DNA of 64,000 nt, taken from contig JAFKKO010000116.1 in the NCBI GenBank assembly GCA_017305455.1, positions 1-64,000 on the forward strand. The letters run 5' to 3'. The notes under the pieces are model-generated. The model was not told the origin of the DNA and ran no database searches. It was given only the letters and a program-made list of their open reading frames with translations. Below, piece after piece: positions 17,853 to 26,986 of this stretch; the stretch's first letter is position 1, and each line of letters begins with the position of its first letter. The translations under genes were made by a program, and so were the position numbers. This DNA is from Hyphomicrobiales bacterium. GTDB lineage: Bacteria; Pseudomonadota; Alphaproteobacteria; Rhizobiales; Xanthobacteraceae.

Positions 17853-18275
17853 ATGTATGAATGGATCAAGGCGCTGCATGTGATTGCCGTCATCTCGTGG
17901 ATGGCGGGCATGCTCTATCTGCCGCGGCTGTTCGTCTATCACTGCGACGCCGAGCGCGGTTCGGCGCAGTCCGAGACCTTCAAGGTGATGGAGTATCGGC
18001 TGCTGAAATTCATCATCAACCCGGCGATGATCGTCGCCTGGCTGGCCGGCGGCTGGCTGGTCTGGGAAGGCGGCTGGTACCTTTCGGGCTGGTTTCACGC
18101 CAAACTGGTTCTGGTGCTGATCCTGTCGGGCGTGCACGGCTGGCTGACCAGCCGGACGCGCGATTTCCGGCTCGACCGGAATACCCGATCGAAGAAATTA
18201 TACCGTATTATCAACGAGGTACCTGCGATTCTGATGGTCGGGATTGTTATTCTTGTGATCGTCAAGCCGTTCTAG
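17853..18275 (+). CDS. hemJ: Protoporphyrinogen IX oxidase HemJ
   Basis: HemJ oxidises protoporphyrinogen IX to protoporphyrin IX in heme synthesis at the inner membrane. The 140-residue protein has about four hydrophobic helices and the conserved first helix YEWIKALHVIAVISWMAGM with its His, then LYLPRLFVYHCD. The ATG giving MYEWIK is chosen as the family start; a GTG four codons upstream (17841) is possible. The uroporphyrinogen decarboxylase gene hemE, often found next to this spot in relatives, is not present. Confidence 0.9.
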   Translation: MYEWIKALHVIAVISWMAGMLYLPRLFVYHCDAERGSAQSETFKVMEYRLLKFIINPAMIVAWLAGGWLVWEGGWYLSGWFHAKLVLVLILSGVHGWLTSRTRDFRLDRNTRSKKLYRIINEVPAILMVGIVILVIVKPF

Positions 18276-18297
18276 GCGGGCAAATTCATCAATGATT

Positions 18298-18327
18298 TTG
18301 TTGCGCGGCCACCGGTGATTTTCTATA
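18298..18327 (+). promoter_or_regulatory. Candidate rho promoter
   Basis: TTGTTG at 18298-18303 and TTCTAT at 18321-18326 are separated by exactly 17 bases, resembling a housekeeping sigma-70-type promoter. Transcription would start near 18333 and give a leader of about 190 bases before the rho ATG. The match is moderate and found by eye. Confidence 0.4.
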
Positions 18328-18409
18328 GTTCGGTCATCCTCTCGAACGCAGGCAGATGTGGTTGAGCCCCGGTTCCATCGGACCGGCCGTCACGTCAGGT
18401 TCAAAGCCT

Positions 18410-18521
18410 CCCGGCACCTTCCTCACTCAAGACCTGCACACACCACGAGCTACTTGTCCGCGCGTTTTTTGCAGACCGCACCCCTCTTTCTCTTTTTCCG
18501 ACTTCGTTACAGGACACTCCC
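18410..18521 (+). promoter_or_regulatory. C-rich, G-poor rho leader (possible rut region)
   Basis: The last 110 bases before rho are strikingly rich in C and T and poor in G, with many YC dinucleotides and little potential for pairing. This is the composition that Rho protein binds on RNA. In other bacteria rho limits its own expression by terminating in its leader; the same control is plausible here. No riboswitch fold was recognised. Confidence 0.45.
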
Positions 18522-19787
18522 ATGCGGGAAATGAAACTTCAGGATCTCAAGGCCAAGACTCCGGCCGAGCTCGTCTCGTTCGCCGAGGAGCTCGGGGTCG
18601 AAAACGCCAGCACCATGCGCAAGCAGGAGCTGATGTTCGCCATTCTCAAAATGCTGGCGATTCAGGAAACCGACATCATCGGCGAAGGCGTGGTCGAGAT
18701 CCTGCCCGACGGCTTCGGCTTCCTGCGCTCGTCTGATGCGAACTATCTCCCCGGACCGGATGACATCTACGTCTCGCCCTCGCAGATCCGTCGCTTCGGT
18801 CTGCGCACCGGCGACACCATCGAGGGCCATATCCGCTCGCCGAAGGAAGGCGAGCGTTATTTCGCGCTGCTCAAGGTCAACACGCTGAACTTCGAGGACC
18901 CCGAGAAGTCCAAGCACAAGGTCAATTTCGACAATTTGACGCCGCTGTTCCCGGACGAGCGTTTCCGGCTCGAGATCGACGATCCGACCCGCAAGGATCT
19001 GTCGCCGCGCGTGATCGACATCGTCGCGCCGATCGGCAAGGGCCAGCGCGCGCTGATCGTCGCGCCGCCGCGCACCGGCAAGACCGTGCTGATGCAGAAC
19101 ATCGCGCATTCGATCACCGCCAATCATCCCGAATGCTATCTGATCGTGCTTCTGATCGATGAGCGTCCGGAGGAAGTCACCGACATGCAGCGCTCGGTGA
19201 AGGGCGAGGTGGTGTCATCCACTTTCGACGAGCCGGCGGTGCGTCACGTTCAGGTCGCCGAAATGGTGATCGAGAAGGCCAAGCGTCTGGTCGAGCATGG
19301 CCGCGACGTCGTGATCCTGCTCGATTCGATCACCCGCCTCGGCCGCGCCTACAACACCGTGGTCCCCTCCTCGGGCAAGGTGCTGACCGGCGGCGTCGAT
19401 GCCAACGCGCTGCAGCGGCCCAAGCGCTTCTTCGGCGCGGCGCGCAACATCGAGGAAGGCGGGTCGCTGACCATCATCGCCACCGCGCTGGTCGATACCG
19501 GCAGCCGCATGGACGAAGTGATTTTCGAAGAGTTCAAGGGCACCGGCAACTCCGAGCTGATCCTGGACCGCAAGGTCGCCGACAAGCGCACCTTCCCGGC
19601 GATCGACATCGCCCGCTCCGGCACCCGCAAGGAAGAGCTCATCACCGATCCGCAAGTGCTCAAGAAGATGTACGTGCTGCGCCGTATCCTCAACCCGATG
19701 GGCACGATGGATGCGATCGACTTCCTGCTCGACAAGCTGCGCAACACCAAGAACAACGCCGAGTTCTTCGAATCGATGAACACCTAA
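18522..19787 (+). CDS. rho: Transcription termination factor Rho
   Basis: Rho is the hexameric RNA-dependent ATPase that ends many transcripts. The 421-residue protein has an N-terminal helix bundle ([19 protein letters not shown]), an RNA-binding OB fold (about 50-120, with [22 protein letters not shown]) and the RecA-like ATPase core with Walker A APPRTGKT (about 181-188) and [16 protein letters not shown]. The Q-loop and R-loop segments [26 protein letters not shown] are present. There are no insertion domains. It reads away from the proposed origin, 246 bases after hemJ. Confidence 0.97.
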   Translation: MREMKLQDLKAKTPAELVSFAEELGVENASTMRKQELMFAILKMLAIQETDIIGEGVVEILPDGFGFLRSSDANYLPGPDDIYVSPSQIRRFGLRTGDTIEGHIRSPKEGERYFALLKVNTLNFEDPEKSKHKVNFDNLTPLFPDERFRLEIDDPTRKDLSPRVIDIVAPIGKGQRALIVAPPRTGKTVLMQNIAHSITANHPECYLIVLLIDERPEEVTDMQRSVKGEVVSSTFDEPAVRHVQVAEMVIEKAKRLVEHGRDVVILLDSITRLGRAYNTVVPSSGKVLTGGVDANALQRPKRFFGAARNIEEGGSLTIIATALVDTGSRMDEVIFEEFKGTGNSELILDRKVADKRTFPAIDIARSGTRKEELITDPQVLKKMYVLRRILNPMGTMDAIDFLLDKLRNTKNNAEFFESMNT

Positions 19788-19822
19788 GCGCGTTCGCGCT
19801 GCTGCGCCTCATAAACAAAGAT

Positions 19823-20126
19823 CGTCATGGCCGGGCATAGCCCGTCGAAGACGGGCATGAACGCCCTTTTGTCCCGGCCATTACGTTTTTGCGGTCATCA
19901 CCATCAGTCATTATTTCGCGCTTATGGATGCCGGTGCAGCGTCATTTGCGCTGTTACTTCGCTCCTCATGGTGAGCAGGTGCCAGCAGCGCTTTTACGCG
20001 CGTCTTCCAACGCGCTATGGCGCCGTCTCAAACCATGAGGCCTCATCCTTCGAGACGCATCGCCATGCGATGCTCCTCAGGATGAAGAGAAACCAAAGCG
20101 AGACCGTCATACCCGGCCATGACGAT
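19823..20126. repeat. Composite repeat between rho and the DUF255 gene
   Basis: A CGTCATGGCCGGGCATAGCCCG arm (19823 onward) and its partner near 20102-20126 (CGTCATACCCGGCCATGACG) flank an inserted CCTCATGGTGAG...CCATGAGG module (about 19973-20040) and a CCTCATCCTTCGAGACGC...GCTCCTCAGGATGAAG module (20041-20086). One family thus appears nested inside another. Nothing coding is seen in this 380-base gap between convergent genes. Confidence 0.8.
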
Positions 20127-20167
20127 TGATGGTGAGGGAAGAAAACTAAGCCCGTCGCATTATCGCG

Positions 20168-22225
20168 TCACGACAGCAGACCACCCTCTTCCTCGCCATC
20201 CTTCTTGTTGACCAGCGCGACCAGCGCCTCCGGAGTCGTCACCGGCAGCGAGCAGGTTTGTCCGCGGCAGACGAAAGCCGCTGCGCGGCCGCCGGCGGCG
20301 TCAAGCTGCGCCTGCGCCGGATGATCCTCCGGCACCGCATCCGCATCCGCTGCGTGCAGCACAATCATGTTGGCATGCGGCAATTTGCGCACGGCGGCGA
20401 GCAGCGCGTCGGCCGGCGCCCCCTGCCCGACCACCACCACTTCGGCGCCCACCAGATACAGGTCGAGCGCGTTGAGCAGCGACAGATGACCGAACATGTT
20501 CTGCGCCGCCTCCGCCACCGTGGAGGCGAACAGCATGGTGATCTTGCGTTGCCAGCGCTGCTGGCCGGTGAGCGCCGCGAGCCGCACCAGATTCTGCGCG
20601 ATCAGCCCGGTATGGTTGGGAATCGCATCGTCGGTGGTGGAATGCGGCCGAATGATCAGGGCTTCGGCATCGTCGGCGGTAAGGTAATAGCCGCCGTGCT
20701 GGCTGTCGGCGTAATGGGTGTCGAGCATATCCTGCCAGGCGATCGCCTGATTGAGGAACGGCGCATCGCCGGTCGCCTCGTAGAGCGCCAGCGCGGCGCG
20801 GATCATCGCCGCGTAATCGGAGGCAAGGCCGGGCAACATCAATTTGCCGGCGCGCCAGGAATGGCCGAGCCGGCCGTTGCGCGTCATCTTGGTGGCCACA
20901 AAGCCGAAGGTGGTGCAGGCCAGCGTCAGCCAGTCCGGCTCGTCGAACGCATTCGCCGCATGCGCCAGCGCCGTGATCGCAAGGCCGTTCCAGTCGGCCA
21001 GCACCTTGTCGTCGAGGCCGGGACGCACGCGCTTGTCGCGCGCCTGCATCAGCACGTTGCGCAGCGCCGCGAGCTGTTCGGCCTCGAGCGGCGTGTCGTC
21101 GCTGCTGTTCAGGCGATTGAGGATGTTGTGGCCCTCGAAATTGCCGTTGGCGGTGACGTCGTATTTCGCGGCGAAGAAGGTCGCGTCGTCGGTGCCGAGC
21201 AGGCGCTCGATCTCGCTTTGCGACCAGACATAGAACTTGCCCTCCTCGCCTTCGGAATCGGCATCGAGCGATGAGGCGAAGCCGCCGTCCGCGGTGCGCA
21301 TCTCGCGGCGCAGCCAGCCGACCGTTTCGGTGGCGCGCTGGCGATAGAGCGGATCGGGCTTGCGCGCGTAATCCAGCGCCAGCATGTCGAGGATCTGCGC
21401 GTTGTCGTACAGCATCTTCTCGAAATGCGGCACCAGCCATTTGTCGTCGACCGAATAGCGCGCATAGCCGCCGCCGAGATGATCGTAGATGCCGCCCTGG
21501 CTCATCCGCGTCAGCGCCAGCGCGGTGCCGTCAAAGAAGCGCTCGTCATCGGTGCGCGCGCCGGCGCGCCAGATGAATTCGAGCATCGCGCATTGCGGAA
21601 ATTTCGGCGCGCCCTCGAGCCCGCCATTCACCGGATCGCTGGCGCGCAGGATCGACTGCGCCGCGGTGTTGAGTTCGGTATAGCCGAGCGTGGTCAGGCT
21701 GCCGGTGTTGCGCTCCGACAGCCGCTCGACGATCGCGGCGTGGTTCTGCGCGATCTTGTCCGGCTGCTCGCGGAACACCTGCGCGACATTGCGCAGCACG
21801 TCGGTGAAGGCGGCGCGGCCGTATTGCGCTTCTTTCGGGAAATAGGTGCCGCCCCACACCGGCCCGCCCTCCGGCGTCAGGAACATGGTCAGCGGCCAGC
21901 CGCCCTGCTGGCCCAGCGCATGCAGCGCGTGCATGTAGATCTGGTCGATGTCGGGCCGCTCCTCGCGGTCGACCTTGATGTTGACGAACAGCTCGTTCAT
22001 CACCGCCGCGGTGGCCTCGTCCTCGAAGCTTTCATGGGCCATGACATGGCACCAGTGGCAGGCGGCGTAGCCGACCGAGAGCAGGATCGGCTTGCCGGTG
22101 CGCTGGGCTTCGGCCAAAGCTTTGGGGCCCCACGCCCACCAGTCCACCGGATTGTGCTGATGCTGCAGGAGATAGGGGCTGGTTTCGTCCGCCAGCCGGT
22201 TTTTGTGCGATGCAGCATCAGTCAT
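20168..22225 (-). CDS. DUF255 thioredoxin-fold protein (YyaL/SPATA20-like)
   Basis: A 685-residue protein with an N-terminal thioredoxin-like domain (about 1-165) and a long alpha/alpha-barrel region resembling glycosyl hydrolase or N-acylglucosamine epimerase folds. It starts [25 protein letters not shown] and contains the hallmark [18 protein letters not shown], where CHWC is the redox-like pair. The function of the family is not settled. The ATG giving MTDAASHKN is chosen; residues further upstream are not conserved-looking. It faces mnmE across 121 bases, so the two promoters share that gap. Confidence 0.88.
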   Translation of the reverse strand: MTDAASHKNRLADETSPYLLQHQHNPVDWWAWGPKALAEAQRTGKPILLSVGYAACHWCHVMAHESFEDEATAAVMNELFVNIKVDREERPDIDQIYMHALHALGQQGGWPLTMFLTPEGGPVWGGTYFPKEAQYGRAAFTDVLRNVAQVFREQPDKIAQNHAAIVERLSERNTGSLTTLGYTELNTAAQSILRASDPVNGGLEGAPKFPQCAMLEFIWRAGARTDDERFFDGTALALTRMSQGGIYDHLGGGYARYSVDDKWLVPHFEKMLYDNAQILDMLALDYARKPDPLYRQRATETVGWLRREMRTADGGFASSLDADSEGEEGKFYVWSQSEIERLLGTDDATFFAAKYDVTANGNFEGHNILNRLNSSDDTPLEAEQLAALRNVLMQARDKRVRPGLDDKVLADWNGLAITALAHAANAFDEPDWLTLACTTFGFVATKMTRNGRLGHSWRAGKLMLPGLASDYAAMIRAALALYEATGDAPFLNQAIAWQDMLDTHYADSQHGGYYLTADDAEALIIRPHSTTDDAIPNHTGLIAQNLVRLAALTGQQRWQRKITMLFASTVAEAAQNMFGHLSLLNALDLYLVGAEVVVVGQGAPADALLAAVRKLPHANMIVLHAADADAVPEDHPAQAQLDAAGGRAAAFVCRGQTCSLPVTTPEALVALVNKKDGEEEGGLLS

Positions 22226-22346
22226 GTTGCAGTCCTGTTGCGATATATTGCGGCGCACAAAACGAGATAGGCGCCTTATGGAACCCGGAATCTGTCCACT
22301 GGCACGATTTTGATTGTCCGCGCAAATGCTGTTGAACAAATAGACC

Positions 22347-23684
22347 ATGCTGCCCGCCGCGCAAACCATCTACGCCCTGGCCTCCGGCCGCCCGCCTTCG
22401 GCGATCGCCGTGATCCGGCTGTCCGGGCCGCAGGCCGGCCTCGCGCTGGAGACATTATGCGGGCGGCTGCCGGTGCCTCGGCTGGCCACGCTCGCGACCC
22501 TGCGTGCCGCGGGTGGCGAGCCGATCGACGAGAGTGTGGTGCTGTGGTTTCCCGGCCCGCATTCGGCGACCGGCGAGGACGTCGCTGAATTCCAGGTCCA
22601 TGGCGGCCGCGCGGTGGTCGCCGCAGTGTTTGACGCGCTGGCGGCGGCCGGGGGCCTGCGCCCGGCCGAGCCCGGCGAATTCACCCGCCGCGCCTTCGAG
22701 AACGGCAAGCTCGATCTCACCGAAGCCGAAGGCCTTGACGATCTCATTCACGCCGACACCGATCGCCAGCGCCGCCAGGCGCTGCGTCATCTGAAAGGAT
22801 TGCTCGGCGCCAAGGCCGAGGACTGGCGCCGCCAGATCATCGAGGCATCGGCGCTGATCGAAGCCGGCATCGATTTTTCCGACGAGGGCGACGTGCAGCA
22901 GGAGTTGCTCGCGCCGGCGCTGCGCAGGATCGCGGCGCTGAAAGCGGAAATCGCGGAAACCCTTCAATTTGCGGGGCGCGGCGAGCGTCTGCGCGACGGA
23001 TTGATCGTCGCGATCGCCGGTCCGCCGAACGCCGGAAAATCGACCTTGCTCAATCGTCTGGCGCGGCGCGAGGTCGCGATCGTCTCGCCGCACGCCGGCA
23101 CCACGCGTGACGTGATCGAAGTCCATCTCGATCTCGACGGTTATCCGGTGACGCTGCTCGACACCGCCGGCATGCGCGACACCGACAATCCGGTGGAGCA
23201 GGAGGGCGTGCGGCGTGCGCGCGAACGTGCGCGTCATGCCGATCTGGTTCTCTGGCTGAGCGAAGCAGCGAAGCAGGGCGACGATCAGCCACCGGCCGAT
23301 CTCACCAGCACCGGCGCGCCGGTCTGGATCGTGCGTAACAAATGCGATCTGGCGCGCGGCGCGGCGAATCAGGGGGCGGCGCGATTTGCGATCTCGGCGG
23401 CGCAAGGCGAGGGGCTGCCCGAACTGATCGCGGCGCTGGTCGCGTTCGCGCATGATTATTTCGGGGCGGGGGAGGCGGCGCTGGTCAGCCGCGCCCGACA
23501 CCGCGATTTATTGCAGACCACAGTCGAGGCGCTGGACCGGGCGGAGGCGGCTGTGGATCGGGGTGAAGAGCTGTTGGCCGAGGAACTACGAATAGCGATT
23601 CATTCCTTGGGTCAACTGACCGGGCGGGTGGATGTTGAGGATATCCTTGACGTTATTTTCCGCGAGTTCTGTATCGGGAAATAG
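22347..23684 (+). CDS. mnmE: tRNA modification GTPase MnmE
   Basis: MnmE works with MnmG to add aminomethyl-type groups at U34 of certain tRNAs. The 445-residue protein has the folate-binding N-domain ([21 protein letters not shown]), a helical domain, and an inserted G domain with G1 GPPNAGKS (about 225-232), GTTRD, DTAGMRD and NKCDL. It ends FCIGK, with the catalytic Cys of the family. The gene order mnmE-mnmG-rsmG-parA-parB is classic, but here the gaps on both sides of mnmG are about 720 bases each. Confidence 0.97.
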   Translation: MLPAAQTIYALASGRPPSAIAVIRLSGPQAGLALETLCGRLPVPRLATLATLRAAGGEPIDESVVLWFPGPHSATGEDVAEFQVHGGRAVVAAVFDALAAAGGLRPAEPGEFTRRAFENGKLDLTEAEGLDDLIHADTDRQRRQALRHLKGLLGAKAEDWRRQIIEASALIEAGIDFSDEGDVQQELLAPALRRIAALKAEIAETLQFAGRGERLRDGLIVAIAGPPNAGKSTLLNRLARREVAIVSPHAGTTRDVIEVHLDLDGYPVTLLDTAGMRDTDNPVEQEGVRRARERARHADLVLWLSEAAKQGDDQPPADLTSTGAPVWIVRNKCDLARGAANQGAARFAISAAQGEGLPELIAALVAFAHDYFGAGEAALVSRARHRDLLQTTVEALDRAEAAVDRGEELLAEELRIAIHSLGQLTGRVDVEDILDVIFREFCIGK

Positions 23685-23716
23685 AATAGAGGTATTTAGA
23701 GACCTCTATTTATTTC
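23685..23716 (+). terminator. Intrinsic terminator of mnmE
   Basis: Directly after the mnmE stop codon, AATAGAGGT (23685-23693) and ACCTCTATT (23702-23710) form a perfect 9-bp stem with an 8-base loop, followed by TATTTC. The T-rich tail is also the left arm of the first parS-like site, so terminator and parS overlap. Confidence 0.7.
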
Positions 23717-23726
23717 ACGTGAAACA
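23711..23726. other. parS-like site 1
   Basis: The 16 bases TATTTCACGTGAAACA match the ParB-binding consensus TGTTTCACGTGAAACA at 15 of 16 positions. It lies directly after the mnmE terminator and 4.0 kb from parA. Confidence 0.8.
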
Positions 23727-23771
23727 GAACGGCATAGCGGCCTGTTTGGAAAGCCGGATTGTCTCTGGGTC

Positions 23772-23785
23772 GTTTCACGGAAAAT
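23772..23785. other. Degenerate parS-like site
   Basis: GTTTCACGGAAAAT keeps the left half GTTTCACG of parS, but the right half has three mismatches. It is evenly placed between better sites at 23711 and 23810, which is the main reason to note it. It may be a decayed or weak ParB site. Confidence 0.3.
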
Positions 23786-23809
23786 AGGCCCAATGGACGG
23801 GTGGCTTCC

Positions 23810-23823
23810 GTTTCACATGAAAC
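23810..23823. other. parS-like site 2 (one centre mismatch)
   Basis: GTTTCACATGAAAC differs from the palindromic core GTTTCACGTGAAAC by one base at the centre. It lies 36 bases before the next perfect core. Confidence 0.6.
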
Positions 23824-23845
23824 GATTTTGACCTTAGGCGGTCTC

Positions 23846-23859
23846 GTTTCACGTGAAAC
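23846..23859. other. parS site 3 (perfect core)
   Basis: GTTTCACGTGAAAC is an exact match to the ParB-binding palindrome; one further base on the right (A) also fits the 16-base form. A repeat of the GTCATTGCGAGG family begins 10 bases downstream. Confidence 0.85.
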
Positions 23860-23868
23860 AGGCGGCTC

Positions 23869-24349
23869 GTCATTGCGAGGGAAGCGAAGCAATCCAGTTC
23901 TTTAGTGCCGCACCATGAGACTGGATTGCTTCGTCGCTTCGCTCCTCGCAATGACGGAATGTGGAAAGTCGAGCGGGTGAATGTCAGCGCCGTCATGGCC
24001 GGGCATAGCCCGTTGAAGACGGGCGTGAACGCCCTTTCGCCCGGCCATCTACGCCTTCCCCGCCGTTCCGTGAGAAAGGACGTGGATCACCGGGACCAGC
24101 CCGGTGATGACGACCGGATGTGTCGCAGCGACTTCCCTTCATGGTGAGGAGGCGCCAACGGGTCGGCGCAAAGCGCCGCCCGATGACAGGCTCCGTGCCG
24201 TCTCGAACCATGACGCCACGAATAGCCTTGCAAGTTATCGCCTTATCCTTCGAGACGCGGAAAAGGCCGCTTCTCAGGATGAGGATTGCGCGCCGGTGGA
24301 GCGCGTCTTTTCCCTCGCCCCAACCCTTTCCCTGCAAGGGGAAGAAGGA
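23869..24349. repeat. Repeat cluster between mnmE and mnmG
   Basis: Four elements are packed here: GTCATTGCGAGG...CCTCGCAATGACGG (23869-23956), CGTCATGGCCGGGCATAGCCCG...CCCGGTGATGACG (23991-24113), a diverged CATGGTGAGGAG...TCTCAGGATGAGG composite (24137-24284), and a CCCCAACCCTTTCCCTGCAAGGGG element (about 24316-24345). The three parS-like sites lie immediately to the left. No protein-coding gene was recognised. Confidence 0.8.
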
Positions 24350-24407
24350 GTCCTGCGCCCTCGCGAATCAGCTTTCCGCTTTCATCGCCGCGCGATAAAA
24401 GGCCGCG

Positions 24408-26270
24408 ATGCGTGCATCGTTCGATGTCATTGTGATTGGCGGAGGCCACGCCGGCTGTGAGGCCGCGGCGGCGGCCGCGCGCATGGGCGCCGCGACGGCC
24501 CTCGTCACCCACCGCTTCGCCACCATCGGCGCGATGTCCTGCAATCCGGCGATCGGCGGGCTCGGCAAGGGACATCTGGTCCGCGAGATCGACGCGCTGG
24601 ACGGCCTGATGGGCCGGATCGCGGATGCCGGCGGCATCCAGTTCCGGGTGCTGAACCGGCGCAAGGGTCCGGCGGTGCGCGGCCCCCGCGCTCAGATCGA
24701 CCGCAAGCTTTATGCCCGCGCCATGCAGGCCGCGATCCGCGAGATCGCCAATCTGACCGTGATCGAGGGCGAGGCCGACGATCTGCTGCTCCAGGGCGGC
24801 AGGATCGCCGGAATCAAGCTGGCCGACGGCCGCACCTTCTCGACTCCGGCCGTGGTCATCACCACCGGGACCTTTCTGCGCGGCCTGATCCATCTTGGCG
24901 AAAAGAACTGGCCGGCCGGGCGGATCGGCGAGGCTCCGGCGCTCGGCCTGTCAAAAGCCTTTGAGCGGGCCGGATTTACCCTCGGCCGGCTGAAAACCGG
25001 CACCCCGGCGCGGCTCGACGGCTCGACCATCGACTGGGCAGCGGTCGAGATGCAGCCCGGCGACGATCCGGCCGAGCCGTTCTCGGTGCTGACCGGCGAA
25101 ATCACCACGCCGCAGATCGAATGCGGCATCACCCGCACCACGCCGGCGACCCACGACATCATCCGGGCCAATGTGCACCGCTCGCCGATGTATTCCGGCC
25201 AGATCACCAGCATCGGGCCGCGGTATTGCCCCTCGATCGAGGACAAGATCGTCCGCTTCGGCGACCGCGACGGCCACCAGATCTTTCTGGAGCCGGAAGG
25301 GCTCGACGACACCACGGTCTACCCCAACGGCATCTCGACCTCGCTGCCGGAAGAGGTGCAGCAGGCGATCCTGACCACGATTCCGGGTCTGGAGCAGGCC
25401 CATATCATCCGGCCGGGCTACGCCATCGAATACGACCATGTCGATCCGCGTGAACTGGAGCCGACGCTGGAGACCAGGCGGGTGCCGGGGCTGTTTCTGG
25501 CTGGTCAGATCAACGGCACCACGGGTTATGAGGAGGCGGGGGCGCAGGGCCTGGTCGCCGGTCTCAATGCCGCTTTGGCCGCCGGAGGCGGGGGGTGCGT
25601 CGTGTTCGACCGCGCCGATGGCTATCTCGGCGTCATGATCGACGATCTGGTGAGCCGCGGCATCTCCGAGCCGTACCGGATGTTCACTTCGCGGGCCGAA
25701 TATCGCCTGACTTTGCGGGCGGATAACGCCGATCAGCGGCTGACTGCGCGGGGCATCGCGCTCGGCTGCGTCGGGCCGGAGCGCGCCGCGCACCATCAGG
25801 CCAAGATGGCGGCGCTGGGGGCGGCGAAAGAACTGGCGAAATCGCTCGCCATCACCCCCAATGAGGGGCTGAAGCATGGACTGTCGCTCAACCGCGACGG
25901 CCAGCGCCGCTCCGCCTTTGAGCTGCTGGCCTATCCGGAGATCGAATGGCCGCAGGTGACGGCGATCTGGCCTGAACTGGCCGCGATCGATCCGGTGATC
26001 GCCACGCATCTGGAGATCGACGCCAAATATGACGTCTATCTCGCCCGGCAGGCCGCCGATGTCAGCGCCTTCCGCCGCGACGAGAGCCTGATCCTGACCG
26101 ATGTGGACTATGCGCAGGTGCCCGGCCTGTCCAACGAGGCCCGGCACAAGCTGGAAACGGCCCGGCCGCGAACGATCGGGCAGGCGGCGCGGATCGAGGC
26201 CATGACCCCGGCGGCGCTGGCGATCCTGGCGGCCTATCTGCACCGGCAGGCCAGGGCAAAGGCGGGTTAG
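24408..26270 (+). CDS. mnmG: tRNA uridine-5-carboxymethylaminomethyl synthesis enzyme MnmG
   Basis: MnmG (GidA) is the FAD- and NADH-dependent partner of MnmE in wobble U34 modification. The 620-residue protein starts with [23 protein letters not shown] for FAD binding. It also has the motif [20 protein letters not shown], the catalytic Cys region, [19 protein letters not shown] and [15 protein letters not shown]. Length is normal. A modest AAAGG sequence lies upstream of the ATG. Confidence 0.97.
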   Translation: MRASFDVIVIGGGHAGCEAAAAAARMGAATALVTHRFATIGAMSCNPAIGGLGKGHLVREIDALDGLMGRIADAGGIQFRVLNRRKGPAVRGPRAQIDRKLYARAMQAAIREIANLTVIEGEADDLLLQGGRIAGIKLADGRTFSTPAVVITTGTFLRGLIHLGEKNWPAGRIGEAPALGLSKAFERAGFTLGRLKTGTPARLDGSTIDWAAVEMQPGDDPAEPFSVLTGEITTPQIECGITRTTPATHDIIRANVHRSPMYSGQITSIGPRYCPSIEDKIVRFGDRDGHQIFLEPEGLDDTTVYPNGISTSLPEEVQQAILTTIPGLEQAHIIRPGYAIEYDHVDPRELEPTLETRRVPGLFLAGQINGTTGYEEAGAQGLVAGLNAALAAGGGGCVVFDRADGYLGVMIDDLVSRGISEPYRMFTSRAEYRLTLRADNADQRLTARGIALGCVGPERAAHHQAKMAALGAAKELAKSLAITPNEGLKHGLSLNRDGQRRSAFELLAYPEIEWPQVTAIWPELAAIDPVIATHLEIDAKYDVYLARQAADVSAFRRDESLILTDVDYAQVPGLSNEARHKLETARPRTIGQAARIEAMTPAALAILAAYLHRQARAKAG

Positions 26271-26340
26271 CGGGAATCGGCGTGATCAGCGGCCCTGCGT
26301 AGCCGGCTCCTCGGCATGGGAGGCGGCTGCGACATATTCG

Positions 26341-26933
26341 GTCGTCATCACCGGGTTTGACCCCGTGATCCACGCCTAAAAGGATAAAGTCCTCGATCCT
26401 TCGAGACACATCGCTGCGCGATGCTCCTCAGGGCGAGGCTCAGGGCTCGAAAAAGATTGGAAACCAGCCGACTATTTCAGTCGTCATGCCCAGACTTGAT
26501 CCAGGCATCCACGCCTTTCTGGTTTTTCAGCCGAGAAACGTGGATCGCCGGGCGAAAGGCGTTTACGCCCGTCTTAATGGGCTATGCTCGGCCGTGACGA
26601 AAACAGGGCGCCCCTCTTTCGTCATTGCGAGCGAAACAATCCAATTCCTCATGGTGAGGAGGAGCCAGCAGCGCGTTCACGCGCGTCTACCGACGCGCTA
26701 TGGCGACGTCTCGAACCATGAGGCCGAGATGGGAATCCTAGGATTGTGGCCTCATCCTTCGGGACGCGCGCAAAAGCGCGCTCCTCAGGATGAGGGCCGA
26801 GTCTCATGCCGGTCATTGCGAGGAGCGTAGCGACGAAGCAATCCAGTCCACTCTCCCTTTCCCTCCCCCGCTTGCGGGGGAGGGTTGGGGTGGGGGCATA
26901 ACCTGGATTGCTTCGCTTCGCTCGCAATGACGG
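26341..26933. repeat. Repeat cluster between mnmG and rsmG
   Basis: At least five modules fill most of this 716-base gap. They are a CGTCATCACCGGG fragment (26343-26376), CCTTCGAGACACATCG...CTCCTCAGGGCGAGG (about 26398-26437), CGTCATGCCCAGACTTGATCC...CGGCCGTGACG (26483-26599), CCTCATGGTGAGG...CAGGATGAGGG (26647-26795), and GTCATTGCGAGGAGCG...CTCGCAATGACGG (26813-26933). A 5' fragment of the last family (GTCATTGCGAGCG) also sits at 26622. Inside the last one a CCCTCCCCCGCTTGCGGGGGAGGG hairpin is embedded. Confidence 0.8.
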
Positions 26934-26948
26934 CGATAAAGCCTTATC

Positions 26949-26962
26949 GTTTCACGTGAAAC
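26949..26962. other. parS site 4 (perfect core)
   Basis: GTTTCACGTGAAAC, followed by A, lies 24 bases upstream of the rsmG start codon used here. A ParB complex on it would cover the likely rsmG-parA promoter region. Confidence 0.85.
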
Positions 26963-26986
26963 AACCCGCCCTCCTGGCGTGGTAGA

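Noticed and set aside
23869-26933. CRISPR-like array in the repeat-rich gaps
   Set aside because: Repeats are few, palindromic, of different families and not separated by regular unique spacers; no cas gene is near.
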